A stretch of DNA of 64,000 nucleotides from Christensenella tenuis (GCF_014287795.1 NZ_JACOON010000006.1:62001-126000), one strand, 5' to 3'; positions 17,698-26,985 are shown, counted from the stretch's first letter. Numbers and translations: made by a program. The notes: generated from the sequence alone by a model not told the origin.

Positions 17698-17970
17698 AAA
17701 GCGGTATCTTTCCATAAAAATATGCCGCGTGCAGGCAAAGGCCGCCGCAGGATAAAAAGCGCAGAGATCCTTTTGTACAAATGAAAAAGGAATCTGCACA
17801 AAAGATATAGGGGCCGGGTTGCCGGGCCACGCTTTGTTCCCTCCAATCATTCGTTTGACATCCTGGCGCTTACTGCCGCGGGTATTGCGGTTCCCAATCC
17901 AGCTTGCTTTTTAGCCGTGACTGCATGGTCTTTTACGCGCCGTATGGAAGTTACAAACCCGTTGCAGACC
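17698..17970. other. Gene-free region after the MBL-fold gene
   Basis: No supported coding frame. It contains a direct-repeat-like pair (ATCCTTTTGTACAAATG and ATCTGCACAAAAGAT) of no recognised meaning. It ends at the terminator at 17971. Confidence 0.3.
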
Positions 17971-18007
17971 AAAAACAGGCATGTGCGCGGGCACATGCCT
18001 GTTTTTT
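17971..18007. terminator. Strong bidirectional terminator
   Basis: AACAGGCATGTGC / GCACATGCCTGTT with a GCGG loop, flanked by A5 and T6. It serves the OsmC gene on the minus strand and reads from the left on the plus strand. Confidence 0.85.
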
Positions 18008-18074
18008 GCTTCTGCTGCCTTTTCTTACCTGGACAACTTTTTTCATTTTCCTATGCAGGGTCCGCGCTTTCGCA

Positions 18075-18515
18075 TTATTCCACAACCACGCCCGAGCGTA
18101 CCAGTTTCACGCCATTTTGCAGGCAATCGCCTACCGGACAGCGGCTTTCGATAAAGTCCGCAAACTTTTCCGCCTCTTCCTGGCCCGCATCCGTCTTCAT
18201 GTGCATCTTGAACCGGATTTCCTGGAACCCGTTGCGTACGGGCGCTTTGCCCTGGAATCCATCCGGGTCGAGGTCTCCTTCCAGCTCCACAAAAAAATCA
18301 TCGAGCCGAATCCCCTGCGAACGCGCAAACGCCGCTGCGCAAATCGCCTGGCACGCGCCCAGCGCGCACAGCACATCTTCCACCGGATTCAGGCTCACAT
18401 CCGTACCGCCGAGATTCTTGGGCTCGTCCATCAGAACCTTGAACCCGCGCGACTCCGTTTCCACCTGCAGGCCGTCCGGCAGCTTCTTTGCCGTCGCCTT
18501 GAATGTCGTCAACAT
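18075..18515 (-). CDS. OsmC family peroxiredoxin-like protein
   Basis: A 146-residue protein with the OsmC fold. The first redox Cys region is ALGACQAICAAAFA (about residues 52-65) and the second is SRCPVGDCLQNGV near residue 128. OsmC/Ohr proteins reduce organic peroxides in the cytoplasm. The ATG at 18515 has AAGAAGGGG upstream. It is a single gene with a strong terminator. Confidence 0.88.
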   Translation of the reverse strand: MLTTFKATAKKLPDGLQVETESRGFKVLMDEPKNLGGTDVSLNPVEDVLCALGACQAICAAAFARSQGIRLDDFFVELEGDLDPDGFQGKAPVRNGFQEIRFKMHMKTDAGQEEAEKFADFIESRCPVGDCLQNGVKLVRSGVVVE

Positions 18516-19006
18516 CGTAAATCCCCTTCTTTCTTTTCAAATGACCCATGAGCGAACTATCCTTCTCTACCCTATTGATAATCTAAACTGAAAAGATTGA
18601 AACAGGATTCACCCAAAAAATCCGGGGTATGTGCGCATCCCTGCACACGGATATGCCGGGCCTGCCCGTGCACGCGCCGTATCCTTTCATATACTGGAAA
18701 ACAGCTTTGAGGATTATCGCCGTTTCTTTGCGGCGCAAGGCCTTTCATGACATCATCACAAAATTCGTTCCCAGCGAGCAACGGATGATGCCCAGGGCGC
18801 ATCATCCGTTTGCGGGATGCGCGCGCTTTTTCTCTGCGCATTTGGTTTCTATCCAAGCCCGCCGCAGGCCCGCGCAATCCTTTGAAGCGTAACCACCATC
18901 TTAACTCTCAAATCATTTCATCATATCTCATCGTCCATGCTACGAAAACATCAAAAAGAAACCCGGAGCAACTGCCCCGGGCCTCTTTTCCAAACCTTGT
19001 TTGCGT
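18516..19006. other. Gene-free region with hairpins between osmC-like and tkt
   Basis: No supported gene. It holds a GC-rich hairpin, ACGGATGATGC / GCATCATCCGT (18780-18811), without a T-run, and the tkt terminator at its right end. Confidence 0.35.
18951..18982 (-). terminator. Terminator of tkt
   Basis: CCCGG / CCGGG stem with flanking pairs, then TTTCTTTTT in the reverse sense, 24 bases after the tkt stop. Confidence 0.65.
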
Positions 19007-20989
19007 TTATTTTCCAAGTACTTCTTTCGCTTTGTTCACGACAGCTTCCGTTGTAAAGCCAAATTTTTCAAACAACACACCCGCAGGAGCGGAAGCGCCG
19101 AAATGATCGACGGTCACATAGCCGCCGTCGAGACCGACATATTTCGCCCAGCCGAAGGACGTACCCGCTTCTACTGCAACCCTTGCGCGGACCGCGTTCG
19201 GGAGTACGCTCTCTTTGTAGGCGGCATCCTGTTCTTCGAACAGGTCCATGCACGGCATAGAAACCACGCGCGCGCTGACGCCGTCTTTTTTGAGTTCTTC
19301 CGCAGCGTTCATGCACAGTTCCACTTCGCTGCCCGTACCGATCAGGATTACATCCGGCGTTTCGCCTCCGTCTTTTAAGATATAGGCGCCGCGGAGCGCT
19401 CCTTCGCCCGTCTCTTTCAAAAGGGGCAGATTCTGGCGGGAGAGCGCAACTGCCGCGGGAGCATTTTTCGTCATCGCCGCCTTGTAGGCCGCAGCCGTTT
19501 CGTGCCCGTCCGCAGGACGCCACATATATACGCCCGGCGTCGCACGCAGCGCCGCGAGATGCTCGATCGGCTCGTGCGTCGCGCCGTCTTCGCCTACGCC
19601 GATGGAATCGTGCGACAGCACGTATGTTACCGGCAGCTTCATCAGCGCGGACATACGGATCGCGCTCTTCATATAATCGCTGAACACGAGGAAGGTCGCG
19701 CAATAGGGGCGGATTCCGCCGTGCAGCATCATGCCGTTGCAGATTGCCGCCATCGCAAATTCACGGATGCCAAAGTGTACGTTCGTGCCTTTGCGGTCCT
19801 GCGGTGAGAACCATGCGCGTTCCTTCATGGTGGACTTATTGGCCGGGCCAAGGTCCGCACTGCCGCCCATGAGGTTCGGCACCTTCGCGGCGAGCCTGTT
19901 TAAGATAACGTTGGACGTATCCCGCGTTGCCATCGGTTTATCTTCAAAGTTCCAATATGCGTCATCAAATATATCTTCCGGAACGGGCGCATAGTATGCC
20001 TTATACTGCTCTGCAAGCTGCGGGTATTCCGCCGCATATTTCGAGAACAGCTCGTTCCACTGCGCTTCCTCTGCGGAATAGACTTCCTGCAGTTCCGCGA
20101 TATGCTTCTTCACTTCTTCCGGAACAACGAAGGCTTCTTCATATTCCCAGCCGAGATTCTTTTTCATCGCGTCGATATTGTCCTGCCCGAGCGGCGAACC
20201 ATGGCTCGATTCGCTTCCCTGCTTGGCCGGGCAGCCGTAAGCAATAGACGTCTTAACGATAATCAGCGACGGTTTCTCCTTTTCTGCCTTGGCTTCCTCG
20301 ATTGCGGCGGCGATGGCTTTCATGTCTTCGTTGCCGTCCTCTACCTCGAGCACCTGCCAGCCATAGGCTTTATAGCGCTTTTTCACATCTTCGTCAAACG
20401 CGCAGTCGATGTTGCCCTCGATGGTGATATCGTTCTTATCATACAGCACGATCAGTTTGCCGAGCTTCTGCGTGCCCGCAAACGAACTTGCCTCGCCGGA
20501 AACGCCTTCCTGCAGGCAGCCGTCGCCCGTTAAAGCATAGGTATAGTGGTCTACTACATTATAGCCCGGCTGGTTGAATTCCGCCGCGAGGTGCGCTTCC
20601 GCCATCGCAAAGCCAACCGCCATTGCGATGCCCTGTCCGAGCGGGCCGGAAGTCGCTTCTACACCGTCCGTAAGGCCGTATTCCGGATGGCCCGGCGTTA
20701 CGGATTCCCACTGGCGGAAATTTTTGATGTCTTCCATCGATACTTTGTATCCGAACATATGAAGCAGGGAATACAGCAGCATGGACGCATGCCCCGCGCT
20801 GAGGATAAACCGGTCGCGGTTTTTCCACTGCGGATTTTTCGGATTATGTTTTAAGAACTTGGACCACAGCGTATACGCCATGGGTGCGGAGCCGAGCGGA
20901 AGGCCCGGGTGGCCGCTGTTTGCTTTTTGGATCGCCTCGGCCGAAAGTACGCGAATGGTATTGACGGCAAGCTTATCAATTTTACTCAT
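19007..20989 (-). CDS. tkt: Transketolase
   Basis: A thiamine-diphosphate enzyme of the non-oxidative pentose phosphate pathway, 660 residues, the usual full length. Visible features: SGHPGLPLGSAPMAY at the start, GPLGQGIAMAVGFAMAE, the ThDP motif GDGCLQEGVSGEASSFAG, and in the second half GIREFAMAAICNGM and DSIGVGEDGATHEP. The C-terminal domain ends GASAPAGVLFEKFGFT. The ATG at 20989 has AGGAGGA 10 bases upstream, and a consensus promoter lies at 21050-21078. It is a single gene. Confidence 0.97.
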   Translation of the reverse strand: MSKIDKLAVNTIRVLSAEAIQKANSGHPGLPLGSAPMAYTLWSKFLKHNPKNPQWKNRDRFILSAGHASMLLYSLLHMFGYKVSMEDIKNFRQWESVTPGHPEYGLTDGVEATSGPLGQGIAMAVGFAMAEAHLAAEFNQPGYNVVDHYTYALTGDGCLQEGVSGEASSFAGTQKLGKLIVLYDKNDITIEGNIDCAFDEDVKKRYKAYGWQVLEVEDGNEDMKAIAAAIEEAKAEKEKPSLIIVKTSIAYGCPAKQGSESSHGSPLGQDNIDAMKKNLGWEYEEAFVVPEEVKKHIAELQEVYSAEEAQWNELFSKYAAEYPQLAEQYKAYYAPVPEDIFDDAYWNFEDKPMATRDTSNVILNRLAAKVPNLMGGSADLGPANKSTMKERAWFSPQDRKGTNVHFGIREFAMAAICNGMMLHGGIRPYCATFLVFSDYMKSAIRMSALMKLPVTYVLSHDSIGVGEDGATHEPIEHLAALRATPGVYMWRPADGHETAAAYKAAMTKNAPAAVALSRQNLPLLKETGEGALRGAYILKDGGETPDVILIGTGSEVELCMNAAEELKKDGVSARVVSMPCMDLFEEQDAAYKESVLPNAVRARVAVEAGTSFGWAKYVGLDGGYVTVDHFGASAPAGVLFEKFGFTTEAVVNKAKEVLGK

Positions 20990-21049
20990 ATTGGTTGAAA
21001 TCCTCCTGTGAAATTTTTACAATGAAAGTCAAACCTCAAAAACACTTTC

Positions 21050-21078
21050 ATTATATCGGATTCACAGCCCTATTTCAA
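21050..21078 (-). promoter_or_regulatory. Sigma-A promoter of tkt
   Basis: In the reverse sense TTGAAA, 17 bases, TATAAT. It gives a leader of about 50 bases before the tkt ATG. Confidence 0.85.
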
Positions 21079-21144
21079 CCAAAAAAACTGGTCTATTCTT
21101 TCTTTGAATGTTATAAATTAACATATTTTGTGCTTATTTGTTCA

Positions 21145-21176
21145 AAACAGCCCCGCATGTTCATGCGGGGCTGTTT
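21145..21176. terminator. Terminator of the ribbon-helix-helix gene
   Basis: AAACAGCCCCGCAT / ATGCGGGGCTGTTT with a GTTC loop, followed in the reverse sense by TTTTGAA. It sits right after the stop at 21180. Confidence 0.8.
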
Positions 21177-21179
21177 CAA

Positions 21180-21389
21180 TTACTTTATTTTGATTTCTCC
21201 ATGGTTTTGTTCAAATTCGGCAATATGCCTTTTGATAAGCTGGATGATTTCCATATTTGCGGAACGGCCTTCATAATCAGCAACATAGTGAAGCTGTTCA
21301 AGTAAATTTCTTGGCAAACGTAGTGTATAGGTGGCCATACCTGCTTTGGCTGGCTTTTGATTAACCCGCATAAGCGGTTTTACATTCAT
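21180..21389 (-). CDS. Arc-type ribbon-helix-helix DNA-binding protein
   Basis: A protein of 69 residues. The region from residue 20 to 57 fits the ribbon-helix-helix fold: a beta strand TYTLRLPRNL, helix 1 LLEQLHYVADYEGRS, turn, and helix 2 NMEIIQLIKRHIAEFE. These proteins bind DNA as dimers and often regulate themselves or act as antitoxins. No toxin gene is adjacent; the divergent neighbour encodes a 67-residue protein of unknown function. An inverted TTTGCATT/AATGCAAA repeat lies in the shared upstream region. Confidence 0.7.
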   Translation of the reverse strand: MNVKPLMRVNQKPAKAGMATYTLRLPRNLLEQLHYVADYEGRSANMEIIQLIKRHIAEFEQNHGEIKIK

Positions 21390-21521
21390 GCTTCGTTTCC
21401 TTCCTTCAACTGAATGATGATTGCATCCATTCTGTTTGCATTATAACTGTATTTCACATCCATTTGGCTAAAACGAATGCAAATATCATTTATAATGAAT
21501 TCATTAAGGAGGTTATTCCAC
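21390..21521. promoter_or_regulatory. Divergent promoter region with inverted repeat
   Basis: TATAAT at 21440-21445 in the reverse sense and at 21491-21496 in the forward sense are -10 candidates for the two divergent genes. Between them lies an inverted repeat, TTTGCATT (21435-21442) and AATGCAAA (21476-21483), placed to touch both. It is a candidate operator for the ribbon-helix-helix protein. Confidence 0.4.
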
Positions 21522-21725
21522 ATGAAAATCCTGGTTTTCACGGAAGAAGATATCGAACTGATCGATTACAACAAAGTCAAATCGCTGATTACGCCCGGGG
21601 ACGCGCTCAAGACCGCCGACCGTGCTGTGACGATCTGCACGCGCGGCAACCCGCTCGTACAGCAGGTGCGGGAAGCCTGCACGCAGGAGGACAGGCCCTA
21701 CAACGTGTTTATTATCCAGCGGTAG
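21522..21725 (+). CDS. Small conserved-type protein, unknown function
   Basis: A 67-residue soluble protein with TAAGGAGG 8 bases before its ATG. It has one Cys pair spaced far apart (TICTRGN and EACTQED) and ends FIIQR. No family is recognised with confidence. It is divergent from the ribbon-helix-helix gene and could be controlled by it. Confidence 0.6.
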   Translation: MKILVFTEEDIELIDYNKVKSLITPGDALKTADRAVTICTRGNPLVQQVREACTQEDRPYNVFIIQR

Positions 21726-22153
21726 GTTTTGCCGCACAAAAAGAGCTGCCCCGGGTTAAAGCCCCGGGACAGCCCTCTGCAAATTTTCATTTCTGCTATT
21801 TTGCTTTTTTCAGCTCTTCGATATCGGCAAGGGGGTTCCTGGATAAGGGTATGCTTTACCGCTTCTATCTTCCGCCCAGGCGTCACGATTCGGCGGGCTG
21901 TCTTTTCGCCGATCTTGCTTTCAATCAATTCAAATTTGAGGTTCATTTCTTCACGCAGAATTCCGCTCTCCCCGCGCGGGGAATCCATATCCTTTTGGGG
22001 TTCCTCAAACTTTAAATCCATCTTCCGGCTGATCCCCATAGCCGCTTCCATGACATCATTCAGATTCGTTTCCGCCGTTGCAAAGCCCTTCTTTCGCTTT
22101 TCGGATAATGCAGCACGATGGGAAACAAATATCCGCTTTAAACCATGTGTGCC
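21726..22153. other. Region with a hairpin and a degraded minus-strand frame
   Basis: A GC-rich hairpin, GCTGCCCCGGG...CCCCGGGACAGC (about 21744-21774), probably ends the small gene. On the minus strand, from about 22140 down to 21880, an open stretch reads like a coiled-coil protein (ETNLNDVMEAAMG, then KMDLKFEE and EEMNLKFELIESKIGEK), but it has no ribosome site and trails into unrelated sequence. It looks like a remnant; no intact gene is claimed. Confidence 0.3.
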
Positions 22154-25100
22154 TTACACCTTTTTTACGCCCAGCATGACTTTTTCTCCGTTGATGCTCC
22201 ATTCCTTTTCATAGCCCTTTGTGACGCCGTACTGCACGCCCCGCGCGAGAACCTCGCTCAAAATCTGGTCTTCATTATTTTCCATGACCGCCGTGATTTT
22301 ATCGTTGCCCTTTGCGTAAAGCTCAATCTTATCCGTCACCTCGAAGCCCGCTTCCTTGCGCATTGTCTGCACTTTGGAAATGATCTCGCGCACGTTGCCT
22401 TCTTCGATCAGTTCGGGCGTTAGCGTCGTATCGATAATCACCGCGAAATCCCCGCCCGTTTCGGCCACAAATCCCTCGCGCTGCGCGGGTTCAACCAGAA
22501 TATCCTCTTCCATGAGGGAAACGGGGGTTCCGTCCACTTCAAATTCGTAGGCCGCCCCGCCGCGAACCGTGCCGACCACGGCCATGCCATCCGCCTGCGC
22601 GAGATGCGTACGGATTCCATTCAGGAGTTTGCCGTATTTCGGCCCCAGCGTGCGCATTTGCGGCTTCAGGTTATAGGTAATATATTCCGCCGCGGCCGCG
22701 CCGAGCTCTACTTCCTTTACGTTCAACTCCCCGCGGATCACGGCGAGGAAGGTTTCGTCCAAGTGGTCGATGCCGCTGACAAAGATTTTCGCAACCGGCT
22801 GGCGGTTTTTGATATTCGCCGTATTGCGGCAGGCGCGCCCGAGGTTGACTACGCTTTGCACCGCGTCCATATCGCGTTCAAGCTGCGCATCGATCAGTTC
22901 CGCGTCTGCTTTGGGCCACTTGCAAAGATGCACGGACAGCGGCGCGTCCTTGTCATTTGTGCGCACGAGGTTCTGGTAAATCGTTTCCGTCATGAAGGGC
23001 GTAAACGGCGCAAGCAGGCGCGTGAGCGTCTCGAGCACCGTATACAGCGTCATAAACGCATCAATTTTATCCTGCTCCATGCCGCCGCCCCAGAAACGGT
23101 CGCGCGAGCGGCGCACATACCAGTTGGAAAGCTCGTCCACAAACTTATTCAGTTCCCTCGACGGCTCTACAATGCGGTAATTGTCGAGGTCATCCGTCAC
23201 GGTTTTTACCAACGAATTCAGGCGGGACAGCACCCATTTGTCCATGATGTTCGCAGGCTTCAGTTCGTATTTCGTCGGGTCGAAGCTGTCGATATCCGCA
23301 TACAGGATATAAAACGCATAGGTATTCCACAGCGTGCCCATGAATTTGCGCTGCATTTCGCTTACCGCCTCGTCATAAAAACGCGAAGGCAGCCACGGCG
23401 CGCTCGCCGAATAGAAATACCACCGCACCGCGTCCGCACCCTGCTTATCGAGCACACTCCACGGATCGACGACGTTGCCTTTGTGCTTGCTCATCTTCTG
23501 GCCGTCTTTATCCTGCACATGGCCGAGCACAATGCAGTTTTCAAAGGGCGCTTTATCAAAGATCAGCGTGCCGATGGCGAGCAGCGTATAGAACCATCCG
23601 CGCGTCTGGTCCACAGCCTCGCTGATAAAATTCGCCGGGAAATGGCTCTCGAATTCCTCTTTATTCTCAAAAGGATAATGCCACTGCGCGAAAGGCATGG
23701 AGCCGCTGTCGTACCAGCAGTCGATGACCTCGGGCACGCGGCGCATGCTGCCCCCGCATTCCGGACATTTGAGTGTGAGCGGGTCGAGGAACGGCTTGTG
23801 CAGTTCGATATCTTCCGGGACATCCGCCTCCGCCATTTCGCGCAGTTCGGCCCGCGAGCCGACCACATGCACATGGCCGCAGCCGCACGTCCATACCGGA
23901 AGCGGGGTGCCCCAATAGCGCTCGCGCGAGATGCCCCAATCGATGACGTTTTCAAGGAAGTTGCCCATGCGTCCGTCACGGATATTTTCGGGCAGCCAGT
24001 TTACGCCGGCATTATTCTTTAAGAGATTATCCCTCAGCTCCGTCATTTTGATGAACCATGTGGAACGCGCGTAGTAGATGAGGGGCGTATCGCACCGCCA
24101 GCAGAACGGATAGCTGTGCTCGTACGGCATTTCCGCAAAGAGCAGGCCGCGTTCCTTTAAGTCTTCGATAATAAGTTTATCCGCCTTTTTCACAAATACG
24201 CCCGGCCACGCGGTTTCCTCCGACATCGTGCCGTCCGGTTTCACGAGCTGCACGAACGGGAGACCGTATTTGCGGCCGACATTCGCGTCGTCTTCGCCGA
24301 ACGCGGGCGCGATGTGGACGATGCCGCTGCCGTCCGTTAAAGTGACATACGTATCGCATACGATATACCACGCTTTTTTATCCGGATGGACGAAATCGAA
24401 GAGCGGCTCGTATTCCTTGAATTCAAGCTCTTTTCCCATAAACTTTCGGACAATGTGCGCATCCTCCCCGAGAAGGGTTTCACACAGCGCCTTGGCAAGG
24501 TAATATTGGTCGCCGTTCTTATCCTGCGCGAGCACATATTCCTCGTCCGGATTTACGCACAGGCCCACATTCGACGGCAACGTCCATGGGGTCGTCGTCC
24601 ACGCGAGGAAATATGCGTCCTCGCCCTTCACTTTGAAACGCACGAAGATGGACGTTTCCTTCACGTCTTTATAGCCCTGCGCGACTTCGTGCGAGGAAAG
24701 CGCCGTGCCGCAGCGCGGGCAGTAGGGTACAATTTTGTGGCCTTTATACAGCAGTCCTTTTTTGTGGATCTCTTTCAAGGACCACCACACGGACTCGATA
24801 TAGTCGTTTTCATAGGTGACGTATGGGTCGTCCATATCCGCCCAATAACCCACGCGGTCGGACATCTTTTCCCACTCGCCCTTATATTTCCATACGGATT
24901 CCTTGCATTTCTGGATAAACGGCTCCACGCCGTATTCCTCGATCTGTTCTTTTCCGTCGAGGCCGAGCATCTTTTCCACCTCAAGCTCCACCGGCAGGCC
25001 GTGCGTATCCCATCCCGCTTTGCGCAGAACGTTATAGCCCTGCATGGTCTTGTAGCGCGGGATCAGGTCTTTGATGCAGCGCGTCAGGATATGGCCGATG

Positions 25101-25264
25101 TGCGGCTTGCCGTTTGCCGTCGGCGGGCCGTCGTAAAAAGTAAACTTGGGGCCGTCCCCGTTTTCCTTCATGCTCTGCTCGAATATCTTGTTTTTATGCC
25201 AGAAATCAAGCACTTCGAGCTCGCGGTCCCCGAATTTTAAATCCGTTGAAACTTTTTTGTACAT
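22154..25264 (-). CDS. ileS: Isoleucyl-tRNA synthetase, type 2-like
   Basis: A class I synthetase charging tRNA-Ile, 1036 residues. The HIGH motif appears as GKPHIGHILTR and the KMSKS motif as KMSKHKGNVVDPW. Editing-domain blocks such as AWTTTPWTLPSNVG are present. The length of over 1000 residues, the N-terminal start FGDRELEVLDFWHKN, the PYCPRCGTALSSHEVAQGY block, and a C-terminal end without a zinc Cys cluster are those of the IleRS2 (eukaryote-like) group, which is often naturally mupirocin-resistant. The ATG at 25264 is preceded by GGGGGATAAC. A T-box leader of about 330 bases lies upstream, so expression responds to uncharged tRNA-Ile. Confidence 0.95.
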   Translation of the reverse strand: MYKKVSTDLKFGDRELEVLDFWHKNKIFEQSMKENGDGPKFTFYDGPPTANGKPHIGHILTRCIKDLIPRYKTMQGYNVLRKAGWDTHGLPVELEVEKMLGLDGKEQIEEYGVEPFIQKCKESVWKYKGEWEKMSDRVGYWADMDDPYVTYENDYIESVWWSLKEIHKKGLLYKGHKIVPYCPRCGTALSSHEVAQGYKDVKETSIFVRFKVKGEDAYFLAWTTTPWTLPSNVGLCVNPDEEYVLAQDKNGDQYYLAKALCETLLGEDAHIVRKFMGKELEFKEYEPLFDFVHPDKKAWYIVCDTYVTLTDGSGIVHIAPAFGEDDANVGRKYGLPFVQLVKPDGTMSEETAWPGVFVKKADKLIIEDLKERGLLFAEMPYEHSYPFCWRCDTPLIYYARSTWFIKMTELRDNLLKNNAGVNWLPENIRDGRMGNFLENVIDWGISRERYWGTPLPVWTCGCGHVHVVGSRAELREMAEADVPEDIELHKPFLDPLTLKCPECGGSMRRVPEVIDCWYDSGSMPFAQWHYPFENKEEFESHFPANFISEAVDQTRGWFYTLLAIGTLIFDKAPFENCIVLGHVQDKDGQKMSKHKGNVVDPWSVLDKQGADAVRWYFYSASAPWLPSRFYDEAVSEMQRKFMGTLWNTYAFYILYADIDSFDPTKYELKPANIMDKWVLSRLNSLVKTVTDDLDNYRIVEPSRELNKFVDELSNWYVRRSRDRFWGGGMEQDKIDAFMTLYTVLETLTRLLAPFTPFMTETIYQNLVRTNDKDAPLSVHLCKWPKADAELIDAQLERDMDAVQSVVNLGRACRNTANIKNRQPVAKIFVSGIDHLDETFLAVIRGELNVKEVELGAAAAEYITYNLKPQMRTLGPKYGKLLNGIRTHLAQADGMAVVGTVRGGAAYEFEVDGTPVSLMEEDILVEPAQREGFVAETGGDFAVIIDTTLTPELIEEGNVREIISKVQTMRKEAGFEVTDKIELYAKGNDKITAVMENNEDQILSEVLARGVQYGVTKGYEKEWSINGEKVMLGVKKV

Positions 25265-25364
25265 TGTTATCCCCCTTCGGTCGATTACAAATTTCCTATG
25301 CCGTGGTTTTCCTGCCCGGGCCCGGCCAGCGCATACCGCAGGCCCGCTTTCCCCAGTATTAAAA

Positions 25365-25602
25365 CAAAAAAGCCTTCCCCCCTCATCAGGACGAAAGCTC
25401 GCGGTACCACCTGAATTTCCCGGACGGCAAGCCGTGCTTCGGGACACTCTTTTCCGCTGTAACGCGCGGAGCGCGCGGCGCGTGCCATGGACACGTGATA
25501 ATTTCAGAAAGCGTTGCCGCGGGGCTCCCACCCTCTCCCGCTCGCTTATTGGGCCACTTTCAGAAACGTTTGCCGGTCCCTGCGCCGAAGCATATTTCAG
25601 TA
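25365..25602 (-). ncRNA. T-box riboswitch (tRNA-Ile sensing) upstream of ileS
   Basis: In the reverse sense the highly conserved antiterminator AGGTGGTACCGCG lies at about 25399-25411. It is followed by an alternative terminator stem (AGCTTTCGTCC with GGGGGGAAGGCT, then T6, ending near 25365). Upstream, stem I holds a GAAATT-ATC-ACG segment in which ATC (25497-25499) is the likely specifier codon for isoleucine. The start agrees with the promoter at 25609-25637. Confidence 0.9.
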
Positions 25603-25608
25603 ACTATC

Positions 25609-25637
25609 ATTATATGGTACGAAACATGCTTTGTAAA
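25609..25637 (-). promoter_or_regulatory. Sigma-A promoter of the T-box/ileS transcript
   Basis: In the reverse sense TTTACA, 17 bases, TATAAT. Start of transcription is expected near 25602. Confidence 0.88.
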
Positions 25638-25695
25638 GGGTATCTTACCTAAAATCCGGTTGATACAAAGTATTTGGAAGTCTCCTGCCGTAACT

Positions 25696-26289
25696 TTAAT
25701 CAAACCGCACGGCACCGCTTGGGCAGACTTTCCGGCACGCGCCGCAGTGCAGGCAGTGCTCCGCTGCGATCCGGTAAGGCACACTGGCGGAGCTGATGCA
25801 GCTTTGCGGACAAACGGCAAGGCAGCTTCCGCAACCCGTGCAGGCGTCTATAATATGATAGGAGAGGGCATACGCCGTGCTGCCGGAAAGAGTGAACGCT
25901 TCCCGAAACACCGGCTTGCAGGTGAGATCAAAAAACTCCCCCTCTCCTTCATAGATTTGAAAGGCTTCCAGCGCTTTTCTGGTATTGCCGGGATAGATCT
26001 CTTTCATATAGGGGTTTTGCTCAAACATTTCGTCGAGCAGAGCCGGATCCGCAATACGCACTTTTCCGCGCAGCGATACGGCTTTCTGATCTTTTACCCC
26101 TGTTACGGCAACAAATTGCTGCTCGGTAAGCTGGCGGTAAAATTCCTTTCCCTTTGCTGTGAGGAAATACAGGCTGCTTTCATCACAGAGCATGATATCG
26201 ATGATGCGTACCTGCGGGCGGCCATCCGCCGCAATTGTCGCAAAGGCCGCCGAGTGGATTTCTTTCTGTAAAAACGCAAGATAATTCAT
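25696..26289 (-). CDS. FMN split-barrel protein fused to a 4Fe-4S ferredoxin domain
   Basis: A 197-residue protein. The first 125 residues form a pyridoxamine-5'-phosphate-oxidase-like FMN barrel (FATIAADGRPQVRIIDIM, then YFLTAKGKEFYRQL and VSLRGKVRI). The C-terminal 50 residues hold two 4Fe-4S motifs, CTGCGSCLAVCP and CLHCGACRKVCP. It would thus pass electrons between FMN and iron-sulfur clusters. Its ATG overlaps the stop of the riboflavin transporter gene by 4 bases, so both are controlled by the upstream FMN riboswitch, which fits an FMN-dependent protein. Confidence 0.88.
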   Translation of the reverse strand: MNYLAFLQKEIHSAAFATIAADGRPQVRIIDIMLCDESSLYFLTAKGKEFYRQLTEQQFVAVTGVKDQKAVSLRGKVRIADPALLDEMFEQNPYMKEIYPGNTRKALEAFQIYEGEGEFFDLTCKPVFREAFTLSGSTAYALSYHIIDACTGCGSCLAVCPQSCISSASVPYRIAAEHCLHCGACRKVCPSGAVRFD

Positions 26290-26909
26290 GCTGTTTTCCT
26301 CTTTGCTGACGGCCCTGCCAAAACGGGCGCGAGCTTGCGGAACACAGGGAGCGTGATGGCCGAGATCACGATCCCCTTGAGGAAGTTAAACGGGATCACG
26401 TTATATAATACAACGTCAAGTTGTGTTTTGATAAATGGAATAAACGTTCCGAACGAGGCTATGACCTGATCGATCGGCATGAACATGCTGAACATAGGCA
26501 GCAGGATAAAATAGTTGGTCACCGCCGCAACAACTGCCATAACGGCCGAGCCTACAAGACAGGAGAGCCATGCTTTCCATTTCGCCTTATGATACAACAT
26601 GCCTGCGGAGAACACAAACGATGCTCCGATGATGAAGTTTGCGAGCTCGCCGATCCCCGCCGTACTGGTACTAAAAAGCTGAAGCAAATTTTTCACCAGC
26701 TCTATAATAACGCCCGCGAACGGGTTGATTGCCATAGCTCCGATGAGCGCCGGAAGGTCTGAAATATCCATCATGGCAAAGGGCGGCGAAAGCGGAACAT
26801 TGAATTCCAAAAATGCCAGCAGATAGGAAACTGCGGCAAGCATAGCCATTCCGGCGATAGAACGTGTTTGCAAGAGAGTATTTTTCTTTTTGACTGCGAC
26901 TGTGTTCAT
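26286..26909 (-). CDS. ribU: ECF transporter riboflavin-binding S component, RibU-type
   Basis: A 207-residue membrane protein with about six hydrophobic helices. It contains the RibU-like stretch FLEFNVPLSPPFAMMDISDLPALIGAM and the ELVKNLLQLF segment. It captures riboflavin outside the cell and delivers it with a shared energizing ECF module, whose genes are not in the window. The ATG at 26909 has AAGGAGA upstream. The assignment rests on the sequence pattern and on the FMN riboswitch placed directly in front. It is the first gene of the operon with the FMN/ferredoxin fusion gene. Confidence 0.92.
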   Translation of the reverse strand: MNTVAVKKKNTLLQTRSIAGMAMLAAVSYLLAFLEFNVPLSPPFAMMDISDLPALIGAMAINPFAGVIIELVKNLLQLFSTSTAGIGELANFIIGASFVFSAGMLYHKAKWKAWLSCLVGSAVMAVVAAVTNYFILLPMFSMFMPIDQVIASFGTFIPFIKTQLDVVLYNVIPFNFLKGIVISAITLPVFRKLAPVLAGPSAKRKTA

Positions 26910-26941
26910 TGAATCTCCTTCCGAAGATATGGTTGAAATTA

Positions 26942-26985
26942 AAAAGCCCCGTCCCTTTTTTCGAAAAATAAAAGGGCGAGACTTC
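26942..26985 (-). terminator. Regulatory terminator of the FMN riboswitch
   Basis: In the reverse sense, GCCCTTTT pairs with AAAAGGG in a stem-loop followed by GGGGCTTTTT. It lies between the aptamer and the ribU start, the place expected for an FMN-dependent attenuator. Confidence 0.6.

Noticed and set aside
21698..22051. 117-codon minus-strand gene
   Set aside because: The first half resembles a coiled-coil protein, but there is no ribosome site, the upstream frame runs on without a start, and the end passes through the hairpin after the small gene. Listed only as a possible remnant.
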